Origin: Hypericum androsaemum
Taxonomy: Eukaryota; Streptophyta; Magnoliopsida; Malpighiales; Hypericaceae
DNA length: 64,000 bases
Direction: 5' to 3'
NCBI GenBank assembly: GCA_963995505.1
Contig: OZ023198.1
Location: forward strand, 8,518,558 to 8,582,557
Made by a program: the position numbers and the translations under genes. The notes beneath the pieces are model-generated. The model worked only from the letters and a program-made list of their open reading frames with translations. It was not told the origin of the DNA and searched no databases. Shown here one piece after another: positions 1-13,479 of the stretch. Position 1 is the first letter of the stretch. The number at the start of each line of letters is the position of its first letter.

Positions 1-690
1 AACTCTATCTTTTATGTTCATGTTCTATTCACATTTGTCAATGAATAATTTGTGTTGTTTGTTGAACATGAGTGAGTAGTTGATTTGTGAGTTTGGTGCC
101 TTGATGGCACCTACTTAGCCAATGGTATTGTGGGGTTAATATGTTAAGGTTTATGAACTAGTTAATGTGTTTAATGCTTAATCTTGATTGATCACATTGA
201 TTATGAACTAAGTTGATACTAATCGCTGGGAGAAGTTAGGATTAACGGACCATTTAACTAGTTAACTAGTTGCCTATTGAAGAAGGATCTCTTTAGGTGG
301 TTAGTTGTCCAAAGGATGATGGTGATAATCGGTAGTTAGTTGGATTAGTTGGCTAATTAGTCGCGGGAGCGCGGTTGGTTCGACTAAGCCAAATTAACTA
401 TCGATTTAGACTAATTTGTCGCGGGAGCGTTGATTAGTTGCTTAAGAAACATCCGGACCATAACATGAACTTAATAAACCCCATATACCATTTGGTTATT
501 TAGTTGTCATTGGCACCGAGCCCACTCTTTCCTTTATTGTTTACATCTTCTCGTAATTTAGTCATAGTAGTAACCAACACGTGTTTGGAATTGACAAATC
601 CATCACTCGTAGTCCTAAACTAGCGGTAAAGTCGAATTTGCGGACTAGCTTAGTCCTTGTGGGACGACAATTCCGTACTTACTCATTATT
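1..690. repeat. Probable retroelement tail, non-coding
   Basis: No credible coding frame is seen. The motif TCGCGGGAGCG occurs near 361 and again near 419. The segment ends with a run around 650-690 containing GTGGGACGAC, which resembles the end of long plant Gypsy LTRs or leaders. It stops where the tandem array begins. The assignment to a Gypsy element is an inference from general appearance; no PBS, polypurine tract or second LTR is visible. Confidence 0.3.
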
Positions 691-718
691 ACAAGAGGGG
701 TGAAAATCCTTCCTTTCA

Positions 719-1172
719 TGGGCACTGAATAAATATGAGGTTCTTATGATGCCCCAACATCCACTATCTGTAGCTGATTTTCCCATGATGCATTGCAATT
801 CTCGATTGGCACAACTCATACTATATATAATGTATGAGAAATTGAACCCAATACTATGCATCCATTCTCCCGTCTGTATATCAATATCAATCGATGCAGA
901 GTGTAGCTTATCATAATACTCCGTGTCATCTACTTTAAATAAAGCTAGATGGAGCTTTCTGAAATAGTGAGATTTATACGCCGAAAATATTAATGACTTA
1001 TTCTTATACTTAATTTCAACAAAAACTCGAGATACGTTTCGTAACTTTCCAAGAGTCAGAACATATTTAGCCTTTCTCATCCAAACTCCACCATAATTCT
1101 TATTGCTACTAGTGAATATGCAGACAAGCTTAGGTAGCATATTTTCGTAATAATCACTTTGGGCAAGTCCAT
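719..1172 (-). pseudogene. Unknown family, unit 1 coding exon
   Basis: Not a family I recognise. The minus-strand exon begins after an acceptor (TTTGTTCAG) at ATGGACTTGCCC (ATG at 1170-1172). In that frame the ATG does not lead into the conserved protein: relative to the copy at 46.7 kb, 4 nt are missing before the conserved MLPKLV start. The conserved reading then includes FVEIKYKNKSL, FRKLHLALFKVDDTE and GEWMHSIGFNFSY. The 3' part is divergent because the unit is truncated at about 690, so the C-terminus is lost. A consensus-like donor (GAG|GTGAGT, minus strand near 1487) marks an upstream exon in this unit. Non-functional as it stands unless translation starts internally. Confidence 0.55.
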
Positions 1173-2944
1173 CTGAACAAACAACGATAAACAAAATTTG
1201 AATACTTTACAAGTCAATATTGTCAAACTCTAAAATAGAGAATACAACACTAGGACCAAGAAGAAATAATGTGCATGGATTACTCAAGAGAAGATGAGAT
1301 AGTTACTGAAAGTTCAAAAATTAATTTGAAGGAGAGTATCAAAGGAATACCCTAAATAACCAATCATTAGGTGACTGTTTAGAAACCCTAATATGTCTCG
1401 ATTTAATTCCTTCAATAATAAAATCCTATACTACTCCTGGACTATTATTTATCACAGTGGCAAAAAGCCATTATGTGGAGAAACTCACCTCAATTCTTCA
1501 AGTCACACAAAACATCCAAACTTGTTGGATCTTCACAAAAAAATGGGACTTCCAAATGAGATATAATCGGATCCAATCTAAACAATTAACACAGAAACTA
1601 CTGCTCTCAATCACAACACGACCAGCCAATTAGGGCTGAACATCATACTGGAAAAACAAAAATGAAACTACAAAGAAAATGGGAACCAAACTGGACCGCT
1701 AACAATGACATTCCTGATTGTCATTGTCTAAAACTCCAAAACAAGTTTCTTTCCAAACATGTGTAAAAAGTTACAATTCCAAACATTACACACAGATGAG
1801 AAGTACAAAAGTTTCAATTCAAAAGATACAACACACGACACACAAAATAACTAGCATACAAACATAAACACAAATTGTAAGTTTCCAACTTCTAAATTCC
1901 AAACAAGAACTGACAAAAGAGAGCACTATGAATCAAATTAAAAATAGAAAGGATCACCATCGCAAGTTCAAAACTATTCAACATAAACTATTTAACAATG
2001 CCACCATAACCAAGTAACCTTCCAGTCAGAACTAGAAAATAAAGGTCAATCTTCATGTATCTATAATAGAAATTGAAGGGGTCAAATTATTGAAGTAATG
2101 GTTGAACCATTTTTGATGGAGCATAGAAAAAAGCCTACTAGAATTTTCACCACTCTGAAAGAGTTGACATGAAGCATTGAAAAGATTAAGAGATAGATCA
2201 TCAAGTAAACAATAGCAGCAATACCAATTCTGCAATAACAAATCAAGCTCCAAAGTTCCAACAGCCCCAAACAAGAGAAAATGGACGAAAACCCAACCCA
2301 TTACAGGATTGATGTAGAGCATAGACACCCATTACTAGTGAATTCCCATCGGCAAATCCAAAGATCGATCTTGGAAATATATGGTAATGTCGTTATATAG
2401 AAAAACAAGCACACCCCATGGCCCACCCCCTTCATACCGAGGTTCGAATCAACAACAAATCCCCAATAACAAAAACAAACACCACTGTTCAAATCTTCTC
2501 CAGAAAGAAGACAATCAGGTTGCCAAAGAGGAATATGAATCAATTCGCAAACCAAAGACATACAGAGATTCAACCGCATGACATCGTAAAATTAATTGTT
2601 GGTCAAACACTTTTTTCTTTACACTAAGAATGGTTATTTCTATTTTCATTAAGAAAAATAAATAGACTTTGCTTAGAACGAGAGATAGCCAAGTTGTCTC
2701 ACATATCACTAAGAAGCTGTGGCAATTGCAAAAGCATGAAAATTTTCAAATCAAGAGTAGCATTTGGATATTAAGGAGATTTATAATAGTGGGACAACAC
2801 AGTAACAAGTCAACTCAGCTAACTAAGCATGTTAATTATCAATGACTCGACCAAAATAAAAAGAAAACTACTCATATAAGAAAATAAAAAAACAAAACTC
2901 TATTCTTCTACTTCTACTTCTTTTTCTCGACCTCCTTTCTTCCC

Positions 2945-3624
2945 TCATCTTGTTATTGTTCTTTTTCTGCTTCTATTACACTCTTATTATTCTTGTTCTC
3001 CCATTTCTTACCTTTGCCTTCTTTTAGAATTTCGTTCACCTCCTTTTCTGTCAAGTTTATATAGTTTCCAAATACTACATCATTAAAAAAAAAGAATCTC
3101 CACTAGTGAACCATATGAATCAAAGATGGGATCTTCTTTGGAAGGATATGAAAATTCTAGTGGGCACTGAATAAATGAGAGTTTCTTATGGTGCCCCGAC
3201 ATCCACAAAAGACCACTATCTGCAGCTGATTTTCCCAAGATGCATTGCAATTCTCGATTTGCACAACTCATGCGAGATATACTGTATGAAAAATTGAACC
3301 CAATACTATGCATCCATTCTCCCGTCTGTACATCAATATCAATCGATGCACACTGTAGCTTATCATAATGCTCCGTGTCATCTACTTTAAATAAAGCTAG
3401 ATGGAGCTTTCTGAAATAGTGGGATTTATATGCCGAAAACATTAATGACTTATTCTCATACTTAATTTCATCAAAAACTTGAGATACGTTTCGTAACTTT
3501 CCAAGTGTCAGAACATATTTAGCCTTTCTCATCAAAACTCCACCATAATTCGTATTGCTACTAGTGAATATGCGGACAAGCTTAGGTAGCATATTTTTAT
3601 AATAATCACTTTGGACAAGTCTAT
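2945..3624 (-). pseudogene. Unknown family, unit 2 coding exon
   Basis: Same unrecognised family as the other array units. At the expected start, after the acceptor, the codon is ATA instead of ATG (3622-3624). The conserved core (MLPKLVRIFTSSN, FRKLHLALFKVDDTE, GEWMHSIGFNFSYSI, KSAADSGLLW) is intact down to about 3083. There a run of nine A on the plus strand shifts the frame and ends translation; unit 4 has eight A and the 41.3-kb copy five, both of which keep the frame. The tail FGNYINL is therefore out of frame. Two independent lesions mark it as a pseudogene. Confidence 0.55.
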
Positions 3625-5139
3625 TTGAACAAACAACGATAAACAAAATTTGAATACTTTACAAGCCAATATTGTCAAACTCTAAATTAGAGAACACAAC
3701 ACTAGGACCAAGAAGAAATAATGCGCCTGGATTACTCATGAGAAGATGACATAGTTACTAAAAGTTCAAAAATTAATTTGAAGGAGAGTATTAAAGGAAT
3801 ACCCTAAACAGCCGATCATTAGGTGACAGTTTAGAAACCCTAATATGTCTCGATCTAATTCCTTCAATAATAAAATCCTATACTACTCTTGGACTATTAT
3901 TTATCACAGTGGCAAAAAGGCATTATGTGGAGAAACTGACCTCAATTTTTCAAGTCGCACAAAACATCCAAACTCGTTGGATCTGCACAAAAAAGTGGGA
4001 CTTCCAAATAAGATATAACCGGATCCAATCTAAACAATTAACACGGGAACTAATGCTCTCAATCAAAACACGACCAGCCAATTAGGGCTGAACATCCTAC
4101 TGAAAAAATAAAAATGAAACTACAAAGATAATGGGAACCAAACTGGACCGCTAACAATGACATTCCTGATTGTCATTGTCTAAAACTCCAAAACAAGTTT
4201 CTTTCCAAACATGTGTAAAAAGTTACAATTCCAAACATTACACAAAGATGAGAAGTACAAAAGTTTCAATTCAAAAGATAAAACACACGACACATAAAAT
4301 AACTAGCATACAAACACAAACACAAATTGTAAGTTTCCAACTTCTAAATTCCAAACAAGAACAGACAAAATAGAGCACTATGAATCAAATTAAAAATAGA
4401 AAGGAGCACCATCGCAAGTTCAAAACTATTCAACATAAACTATTTAACAATTAACAGTAGCAAATAAAAACTAGAATAATATTTAACAGAAACTATCGCA
4501 AGCACCATCACATAAAACAGAGACAATGCCACCATAACCAAGTAACCTTGCAGTCAGTACTAGGCAAATCCAAAGATCGATCTCGGAAAAATATGGTAAT
4601 GTCATTATATAGAAAAACAAGCACACCCAATGGCCCACCCCCTTCATACTGAGGTTCGAATCAACAACAAATCCTCAATAACAAAAACAAAAACCACTGT
4701 TCAAATCTTCTCCAGAAAGAAGACAACCGTAAAATTAATTCGCAAACCAAAGACATACAGAAATTCAACCGCATGACACCGTAAAATTAATTGTTGGTCA
4801 AACACTTTTTTCTTTACACTAAGAATGGTTATTTCTATTTTCATTAAGAAAAATAAATAGACTCTGCTTAGAACGAGAAATAGCCAAGTTGTCTCACATA
4901 TCACTAGGAAGCTGTGGCAATTGCAAAAGCATAAAAAATTTTAAAATCAAAAGTAGCATTTGGATATTAAGGAGATTCATAATAATAGGACAACACAGTA
5001 ACAAGTCAACTCAGCTTACTAAGCATGTTAATTATCAATGACTCGACCAAAATAAAAAGAAAACTACTCATCTAAGGAAATAAAAAAACAAAACTCTATT
5101 CTTTTACTTCTACTTCTTTTTATCGACCTCCTTTCTTCC

Positions 5140-5820
5140 CTCATCTTGTTATTGTTCTTTTTCTGCTTCTATTAAACTTTTATTATTCTTGTTCTCACAT
5201 TTCTTACCTTTGCCTTCTTTTAGAAATTCTTTCACCTCCTTTTCTGTCAAGTTTATATAGTTTCCAAATACTTCATCATTAAAAAAAAAGAATCTGCACT
5301 AGTGAACCATATGAATCAAAGATGGGATCTTCTTTGGAAGGATATGAAAATTCTAGTGGGCACTGAATAAATGAGAGTTTCTTATGGTGCCCCGACATCC
5401 ACAAAAGACCACTATCTGCAGCTGATTTTCCCAAGATGCATTGCAATTCTCGATTTGCACAACTTACGCGAGATATACTGTATGAGAAATTGAACCCAAT
5501 ACTATGCATCCATTCTCCCGTCTGTACATCAATATCAATCGATGCACACTGTAGCTTATCATAATGCTCCATGTCATCTACTTTAAATAAAGCTAGATGG
5601 AGCTTTCTGAAATAGTGGGATTTATATGCTGAAAATATTAATGACTTATTTTCATATTTAATTTCAACAAAAACTTGAGATACGTTTCGTAACTTTCCAA
5701 GTGTCAGAACATATTTAGCCTTTCTCATCAAAACTCTACCATAATTCTTATTGCTACTATTGAATATGCGGACAAGCTTAGGTAGCATATTTTTATAATA
5801 ATCACTTTGGGCAAGTCTAT
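5140..5820 (-). pseudogene. Unknown family, unit 3 coding exon
   Basis: Nearly identical to unit 2. The start codon is again ATA (5818-5820), and a nine-A run at about 5281 breaks the frame just before the FGNYINL tail. The core of roughly 185 codons between these lesions is open. The shared lesions in units 2 and 3 indicate that one was copied from the other after decay had begun, by unequal crossing-over or gene conversion. No function is recognised. Confidence 0.55.
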
Positions 5821-7353
5821 ATGAACAAACAACGATAAACAAAATTTGAATACTTTACAAACCAATATTGTCAATCTCTAAATTAGAGAACACAACACTA
5901 GGACCAAGAAGAATTAATGCGCATGGATTACTCATGAGAAGATGACATAGTTACTAAAAGTTCAAAAATTAATTTGAATGAGAGTATTAAAGGAATACCC
6001 TAAACAACCAATCATTAGGTGACAGTTTAGAAACCCTAATATGTCTCGATCTAATTCCTTCAATAATAAAATCCTATACTACTCCTGGACTATTATTTAT
6101 CACAGTGGCAAAAAGGCATTATGTGGAGAAACTGACCTCAATTTTTCAAGTCGCACAAAACATCCAAACTCGTTGGAGCTGCACAAAAAAGTGGGACTTC
6201 CAAATAAGATATAACCGGATCTAATCTAAACAATTAACACGGGAACTAGTGCTCTCAATCACAACACGACCAGCCAATTAGGGCTGAACATCCTACTGGA
6301 AAAATAAAAATGAAACTACAAAGATAATGGGAACCAAACTGGACCGCTAACAATGACATTCCTGATTGTCATTGTCTAAAACTCCAAAACAAGTTTCTTT
6401 CCAAACATGTGTAAAAAGTTACAATTCCAAACAATACACAAAGATGAGAAGTACAAAAGTTTCAATTCAAAAGATAAAACACACGACACATAAAATAACT
6501 AGCATACAAACACAAACACAAATTGTAAGTTTCCAACTTCTAAATTCCAAACAAGAACTGACAAAATAGAGCACTATGAATCAAATTAAAAATAGAAAGG
6601 AGCACCATCGCAAGTTCAAAACTATTCAACATAAACTATTTAACAATTAACACTAGCAAATAAAAACTAGAATAATATTTAACAGAAACTATCGCAAGCA
6701 CCATCACATAAAACAGAGACAATGCCACCATAACCAAGTAACCTTGCAGTCAGAACTAGGCAAATCCAAAGATCGATCTCGGAAAAATATGGTAATGTCA
6801 TTATATAGAAAAACAAGCACACCCAATGGCCCACCCCCTTCATACTGAGGTTCGAATCAACAACAAATCCTCAATAACAAAAACAAACACCACTGTTCAA
6901 ATCTTCTCCAAAAAGAAGACAACCGTAAAATTAATTCGCAAACCAAAGACATACAGAGATTCAACCGCATGACACCGTAAAATTAATTGTTGGGCAAACA
7001 CTTTTTTCTTTACACTAAGAATGGTTATTTCTATTTTCATTAAGAAAAATAAATAGAGTCTGCTTAGAACGAGAAATAACCAAGTTGTCTCACATATCAC
7101 TGGGAAGCTGTTGCAATTGCAAAAGCATGAAATTTTTTGAAATCAAGAGTAGCATTTGGATATTAAGGAGATTCATAATAATAGGACAACACAGTAACAA
7201 GTCAACTCAGCTTACTAAGCATGTTAATTATCAATGACTTGACCAAAATAAAAAGAAAACTACTCATCTGAGGAAATAAAAAAAACAAAACTCTATTCTT
7301 CTACTTCTACTTCTTTTTCTTCTTTTTCTCGACCTCCTTTATTCCTCAGCTTG

Positions 7354-8024
7354 TTATTGTTCTTCTTCTACTTCTATTACACTCTTATTATTCTTGTTCT
7401 CCCATTTCTTACCTTTGCCTTCTTTTAGAATTTCTTTCACCTCCTTTTTTGTCAAGTTTATATAGTTTCCAAATACTTCATCATTAAAAAAAAGAATCTC
7501 CACTAGTGAACCATATGAATCAAAGATGGGATCTCCTTTGGAAGGATATAAAAATTCTAGTGGGCACTGAATAAATGAGAGTTTCTTATGGTGCACCGAC
7601 ATCCACAAAAGACCACTATCTGCAGCTGATTTTCCCAAGATACATTTCAATTCTCGATTAGAACAACTCACGCGAGATATACTGTATGCGAAATTGAACC
7701 CAATACTATGCATCCATTCTCCCGTCTGTACATCAATATCAATCGATGCAGACTGTAGCTTATCATAATGCTCTGTGTCATCTACTTTAAATAAAGCTAG
7801 ATGGAGCTTTCTAAAATAGTGGAATTTATACGCCGAAAACATTAATGACTTATTCTCATACTTAATTTCAACAAAAACTTGAGATACGTTTCGTAACTTC
7901 CCAAGAGTCAGAAAATATTTAGCCTTTCTCATCAAAACTCTACCATAATTCTTATTGCTACTAGTGAATATGCAGACAAGCTTAGGTAGCATATTTTCAT
8001 AATAATCATCTTGGGCAAGTCCAT
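7354..8024 (-). pseudogene. Unknown family, unit 4, longest open frame
   Basis: The best preserved array copy. From MLPKLVCIFTSS the frame is open for 212 codons, through FRKLHLALFKVDDTE, GEWMHSIGFNF, CILGKSAADSGLLW, YPSKGDPIFDSYGS and FNDEVFGNYINL, to a lysine/glutamate-rich tail. No signal peptide, membrane segment or catalytic motif is evident. The exon's own ATG (8022-8024) follows an acceptor, but 7 nt are missing between it and MLP relative to the 46.7-kb copy, so the two are out of frame. It is either a pseudogene or a gene using the internal Met. Minus-strand introns in the same unit match those of the 46.7-kb copy. Confidence 0.5.
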
Positions 8025-9222
8025 CTGAACAAACAACGATAAATAAAATTTGAATACTTTACAAGCCAATATTGTCAAACTCTAAATTAGAGAACACAAC
8101 ACTAGGACCAAGAAGAAATAATGTTTATGGGTTACTTATGAGAAGATGACATAGTTATTGAACGTTCAAAAATCAATTTGAAGGAGAGTATCAAAGGAAT
8201 ATCCTAAACAGCCAATCATTAGGTGATAGTTTAGAAACTCTAATATGTCTCGATCTAATTCCTTCATTTATAAAATCCTATACTACTCCTGGACTATTAT
8301 TTTTCATAGTGGCAAAAAGGTATTATGTGGAGAAACTGACCTCAATTCTTCAAGTCGCACAAAACATCCAAACTCGTTGGATCTGCACAAAAAAATGATA
8401 CTTCTAAATAAGATATAATCAGATCCAATCTAAATAATTAGCACGGGAACTACTGCTCTAAATCACAACACGACCAGCCAATTAGGGCTGAACATCCTAC
8501 TGGAAAAACAAAAATGAAACTACAAAGAAAATGGGAACCAAATTGGACCGCTAACAATTACATTCCTGATTGTCATTGACTAAAACTCCAAAACAAGAGG
8601 AAATGGACGAAAACCTAACTTATTACAGGATTGATGTAGAGCATAGACACCCATTACTAGTGAATTCCCATCGGCAAATCCAAAGATCAATCTTGGAAAA
8701 ATATGTTAATATCGTTATATAGAAAAACAAGCACACCCCATGGCCCACCCCCTTCATACCGAGGTTCGAATCAACAACAAATCCTCAATAACAAAAACAA
8801 ACACCACTGTTCAAATCTTCTCCAGAAAGAAGATAACCAGGTTGCCAAAGAGGAATATGAATCAATTCGCAAACCAAAGACATACAGAGATTCAACCGCA
8901 TGACACCGTAAAATTAATTATTGGTCAAACACTTTTTTCTTTACACTAAGAATGGTTATTTCTATTTTCATTAAGAAAAATAAATAGACTCTACTTAGAA
9001 CGAGAAATAGCCAAGTTGTCTCACATATTACTAAGAAGCTGTGGCAATTGCAAAAACACAAAAATTTTCAAAATCAAAAGTAGCATTTGGATATTAAGGA
9101 GATTCATAATAGTGGGACAACACAGTAACAAGTCAACTCAGCTTACTAAGTATGTTAATTATCAATTACTCGACCAAAATAAAAAGAAAACTACTCATCT
9201 AAGGAAATAAAAAAAAACAAAA

Positions 9223-9848
9223 CTCTATTCTTCTACTTCTACTTCTTTTTCTAGTCCTCCTTTCTTCCCTCATCTTGTTAGTGTTCTTCTTCTGCTTCTA
9301 TTACACTCTTATTATTCTTGTGCTCCCATTTCTTACCTTTGCCTTCTTTTAGAATTTCTTTCACCTCCTTTTCTGTCAAGTTTATATAGTTTCCAAATAC
9401 TTCATCATTAAAAAAAAAGAGATAATGCCACCATAACCAAGTAATCTTACTGTCAGAACTAGAACATAAAAGTCAATCTTCATGTATCCGTAACAGAAAT
9501 TGAAGGGGTCAAATTATTGAAGTAATGGTTAAACCATCTTCGATGGAACATAGAAAAAAGCCAACTAGAATTTTCACCACTCTGAAAGAAATGACAGGAA
9601 GCATTGAAAATGTTAAGAGATAGATCATGAGGTAAACGATTGACAGTTAATTCGCAAACCAATGACATACATAGATTCACCCACAGGGGGATACCGTAAA
9701 ATTAATTGATGGTCGAACAGTTTTTTCTTTACACTAAAAATAGTTATTTCTATTTCCATTAAGAAAAAGAAATATACTCTACTCAGAACTAGAAAGAGCC
9801 AAGTTATCTCACAGATCACTATAAGGCTGTGGTAATTGCAAAAGCACG
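9223..9848 (-). repeat. Recombinant partial unit 5
   Basis: This starts like a normal unit (pyrimidine-rich tail and the FGNYINL-coding end). At about 9420 it jumps to a part of the unit that lies some 2 kb further on in unit 1 (compare 2000-2330 and 2520-2750). The coding core is missing. It ends near 9848, where similarity to the array stops. The structure fits an internal deletion or unequal exchange at the array edge. Confidence 0.55.
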
Positions 9849-10120
9849 AAAAAAATCAAGATTGCTCAAGAAAAATTCAAGTTACAGATGGTACAGATCA
9901 AAGGAGGTCAAGGACTCTGGGTAAGAGAAAGTTTGTACCTTTTCTTGTCCAGCCTATTTATGGAACTATTTTGGCTAAGGGATTTGTTCGAGGCCAGTTG
10001 TGGACTTCTAATCCAAGGATTGGGATCCCGGGCCTTAAGGATCTCTAACTAAACAACCTTTCATTTTAGTCTATCATGTTTTCTTTTTTTCACCACATTA
10101 ACGAGTCTTTTTTATGATCA
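9849..10120. other. Unassigned spacer
   Basis: Between the array and the next retroelement. There is a 70-codon plus-strand open frame at 9836-10048, but it begins inside array sequence and shows no recognisable domain. I see nothing else supportable here. Confidence 0.3.
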
Positions 10121-10121
10121 T

Positions 10122-11710
10122 GGTGTTGATAGATCTGACCGCGATCTGGTTCTGAACATTTGAATCGGCAGTTAATGAACTTGCGACACCATGGCGATAG
10201 TTAAGATTGCTATTTAAAATTTGTAAACCTGTGATTAGATTGTCGATTCATTAATTTGACTAAATCAATACATAAAAATGCCTTAGTATTTTGATTAAGT
10301 GCATATCATAATTCAGTTAAGTACAATCGAAAGATCCTAGGCATAGTAGTGCACTCATCATAAACTAATTTATCTACAGGTACTACAAAATGCTAGTCGT
10401 GTGCAATGGGATAACGAAGTATATTGAGAGATCGGTCATAAGCTTCGAAGACTTCATGTATAAGTTTTGTAAATGACCTTTTGATTTAGACAATGATTAT
10501 TCTTACACGGAGTCATAAACTTATCTTTCATGTGATCTCTGACTTCTTGGTGAAGTCTGAAGTCAACAAAGACGTTTTATGATTTAGGGTGTTAAGATTT
10601 TTCTTTAGTCTGGATCAAGTCTTTACTTACTCATTCTAAATAAAGCTTGACCAAAAGAACTACATATTTATCCAAAGGCAAGTTAGAATTTGAACCTTGT
10701 CAAGATCAAGGTGATTAAGACTTTTACCTGCCGTATAAGCACCTCGCTAAAGCTTAGTTTTTTGGTGGTTAAAACTCTCTTTTATGGATAAGTGAGATTA
10801 AAATTTGGAAAGAGTTTTATAATCATCTTAAGTCAGTCCACGTAATGGGGCACTTCTCCTAGAAGAACATCTCTTTTGTCCAAGCTATAATTTATTAAAT
10901 TGTGTTTGTTTTATACTAACATAATCTTATAACAAGTTCTTTTGGCTCTGTTTGTAACCGCTATTTTTAGGGATCAAATGAATCCACATGTCAAAGTTAA
11001 CTCAAATCATGCCTAGGAAGAAAAGTGTTGGCTACTTTGCTGGCTAAGAAAGACTTCTCCTCCAATAGCTATAAATGGCTACTTGCGAGGTGGAAAGGAA
11101 GCTTGAAGACTTGCTTGAAAGCAAGGTCCAACGGCTATAAAGAGAGAAGACCTTATAAATAGAAGATCAAGCCAAAGACAAAAGTGGGCCACGTGAGATA
11201 GAAGAAAGTGATCAAGATTCAAAGAAGAAATCTAGCAAGAGCTGAATTCCTACATTCAAGAGAAAAAAGCTGTGATCACGAAGTAGTTAAGACAAAGAGC
11301 GAGTTAGAATTTTTTTCTTACAATACTTGCTCGACTTCTATGTGAAATTTGAAGGAGTATATTTGTAAGAGCAACGATAAGCCTAAAGGTTTCTAGAGAT
11401 CCTGTAAATCTAGAGTTGGTAACTAGCTGATGCTAGTGAAAGCTAGTGTATTGTGAAGGTTACTATTGAACCTGGTAAAACTAGAGAGCACTAGCTAGCC
11501 GAAGTTCATGAAGTTAGTGGTTGTAAGCTTTGCAAGTGAACCTAGTAAAACTTGTGGTGTACTCAAGTGGACCGAGCCAAACCACTATACATCTGGTGTC
11601 AATTCTCTCTATCCCTACTCTCGTTTACGCTGATTGACTAAATACCAACGAAGTTGGAAAAATCATTAGAAACCTAATTCATCTCCCTTAGGTTGCATAT
11701 TGGACCTACA
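10122..11710 (+). repeat. Candidate 5' LTR of decayed Copia element
   Basis: Non-coding sequence directly upstream of a degraded primer-binding site. It ends in CTACA at 11710. A possible TGTTGA start lies near 10122, but no second LTR was found to confirm the edges, so the left limit is a guess. Confidence 0.3.
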
Positions 11711-11724
11711 ATTGGTACCAAAGT
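11711..11724 (+). other. Degraded tRNA-iMet primer-binding site
   Basis: ATTGGTACCAAAGTAGG at 11711 onward resembles the plant Copia PBS TGGTATCAGAGCAGG with several substitutions. It sits just before the gag remnant, as expected. Confidence 0.5.
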
Positions 11725-11795
11725 AGGTCCCATACCTTACACACTATATGTTTGACTGTTTTGATTAAGTGTGCAGGAGTAACATCCAAGTGAAA

Positions 11796-13140
11796 TGATC
11801 ATGGCAACCACATCGAACCTCACCTTTGCTGATGAACAATCTACCAGGAGACCTCCTTTGTTTACTGGAGCTTGTTACTCCTTTTGAAAGGTAAAAATGA
11901 ATATTTTTATTAAAGCTAATGATTGGAATGCATGGAGAGCCATCGAAGATGGTCCCTTTACTCTCTGTGAGGTGAAATGAGATGAGAGAGTAATCAAGTC
12001 CAAAGATACTTAAACTCCAGAAGAGGTAAAGAAAGTACATGTAAATTGTAAAGCCATAAATATGCTACATTGTGCATTAGATGCTTTGGAGTTTAACAGA
12101 ATCTCTATGTGTGCTTCGGCCAAAGAGATTTGGGATAAACTTGAAGTTACTCACGAGGGCACTAATCATAATAGTATATAAGTGTGAGCTTTTCAAGATG
12201 TTACCTGAAGAGACCATTGGTGAGATGGTGACAATGTTTATAAACATAGTAAATAGGTTAAAGTCACTAGGCAAAAGCTATACAAACTGCAAGATTGTTC
12301 GCAAATTATTAAGAAGCTTGCCTATATCTTGGTCATCAAAAGTCACTACCATCGAAGAAGCTAAGGATCCCAATGTCCTTACTATCTATGAACTCATTGG
12401 CTCGCTCATGACTCCGAAGATCAAAATGATTCAAGAGTCAAATGAGAAAGTTGAGAGAAATGTAAACTCTCAGAAAAAGAACCTAGTCTTCAAGGCTAAA
12501 GAAAGTGAAGTTGATTCTTGTGGGACTGATGCAGAAGATGAAGACGTGGCCATGTTGGCAAGACGCTTCAATAAGTTCTTCACAAGAAGAAAATTTCCCA
12601 ACAAGAAGTTCCTCAAGAAGAAATAGAAGAACGAGAAGAAAGAAGCCATTCGGTGCTATGAGTGCAACAACCTCGGACATGTCAGGAATGAATATCCTAA
12701 GCTCAATCTGAAGAAAGACTCACATAAGAACAGAGGAAAAGACAAGGGTCACGTAGCTCTTTGGGATGACACTGACTCCGACTCATCCACCTTTAAAGAA
12801 AATGAGGAAACACATTTGTGCTTAATGGTGATCGAGCAAAGAGAACTCTCTCAGGTAAATGATGACTTTGCTGACTTTACCTTGTATGAAGCTTTGATCA
12901 GGTTGTTGGAGAACTAAGAGATGCTGTGATTGAAAGATCGAAACTCATAAATGAGTTAACTCTCAGAGATGAAAAGATCAAAGCTCTTGAACAAGATTTA
13001 GAAGGGCTGAAGTCTGAAAATACTATTTCTGACACTGCTCGCCAAAGCAATCCACTAGCCACCCACGTAATAAAAAACATAGAAGTCCTCATCGGAATAA
13101 CAAAAATGATATTTGTGGTAATGTTGGGCATCTAGCTAGA
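11796..13140 (+). pseudogene. Copia gag remnant
   Basis: A decayed nucleocapsid/capsid region of a Ty1/Copia element. A short reading near 11800 (MATTSNLTFADEQS) is followed by stops. The part at 12081-12626 is open and shows the UBN2/gag pattern IWDKLEVTHEGT, then LPEETIGEMVTMF, NCKIVRKLLRSLP, and an acidic stretch with LARRFNKFF. A zinc knuckle follows near 12655 (CYECNNLGHVRNEYP), in which the last Cys of CX2CX4HX4C is Tyr. A coiled-coil-like reading (LRDEKIKALEQDLEGLKSEN) lies at 12926-13020. Multiple frameshifts and stops make it non-functional. Confidence 0.7.
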
Positions 13141-13479
13141 AACTGTCAGAATGGTAAGATTTCTACAACGAAGAAAGTCTGATTCCTAAGGGAACTTATG
13201 TTTTATCTGAGAAATTTGGACCAAACCAAGTTTAGGTACCAAAATCAAAGACTTAGCTGCTTTTGCAGGTACGTCTCAGAGCGCATCATGAGCAGACTTA
13301 GTTGCTTTTGCAGGTATGTATCACAACTATGAGACAGTGGACTATGTGTTAAATTAAAAAAAATGTTTGCAAAGTTAAAAATTCTGAAGGTTTATGCATG
13401 ATTGGACATAGAAGAGGTAATTGATATGTAGTTAACCTGAAGAGTCTTGATGTAAACAACACTTATCTAATAGTAAAGG

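Larger units (their letters stand above)
690..9848 (-). repeat. Tandem array of ~2.2-kb units, unknown gene family
   Basis: A direct tandem array. Using the shared CTCTATTCTTCTACTTC-like string as a phase marker, units start at 2899, 5094, 7291 and 9223, giving periods of 2195, 2197 and 1932 bp. The first unit is cut at its left end (about 690). The fourth has lost a few hundred bases near 8595. The last (9223-9848) is a recombinant lacking the coding part. Units 2 and 3 are more alike to each other than to units 1 and 4. Each complete unit holds, on the minus strand, an exon with a donor-like site, an intron and a coding exon of about 225 codons. A related sequence lies at 40914-41321 and 46322-47290. 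Confidence 0.85.

Noticed and set aside
4170..4373. 67-codon frames repeated in array units (also 6366-6569, 2381-2581, 8703-8903)
   Set aside because: Opposite strand to the family's coding exon, composition Lys/Thr/Gln-rich from AT-rich intron DNA, and repeated only because the units are repeated.
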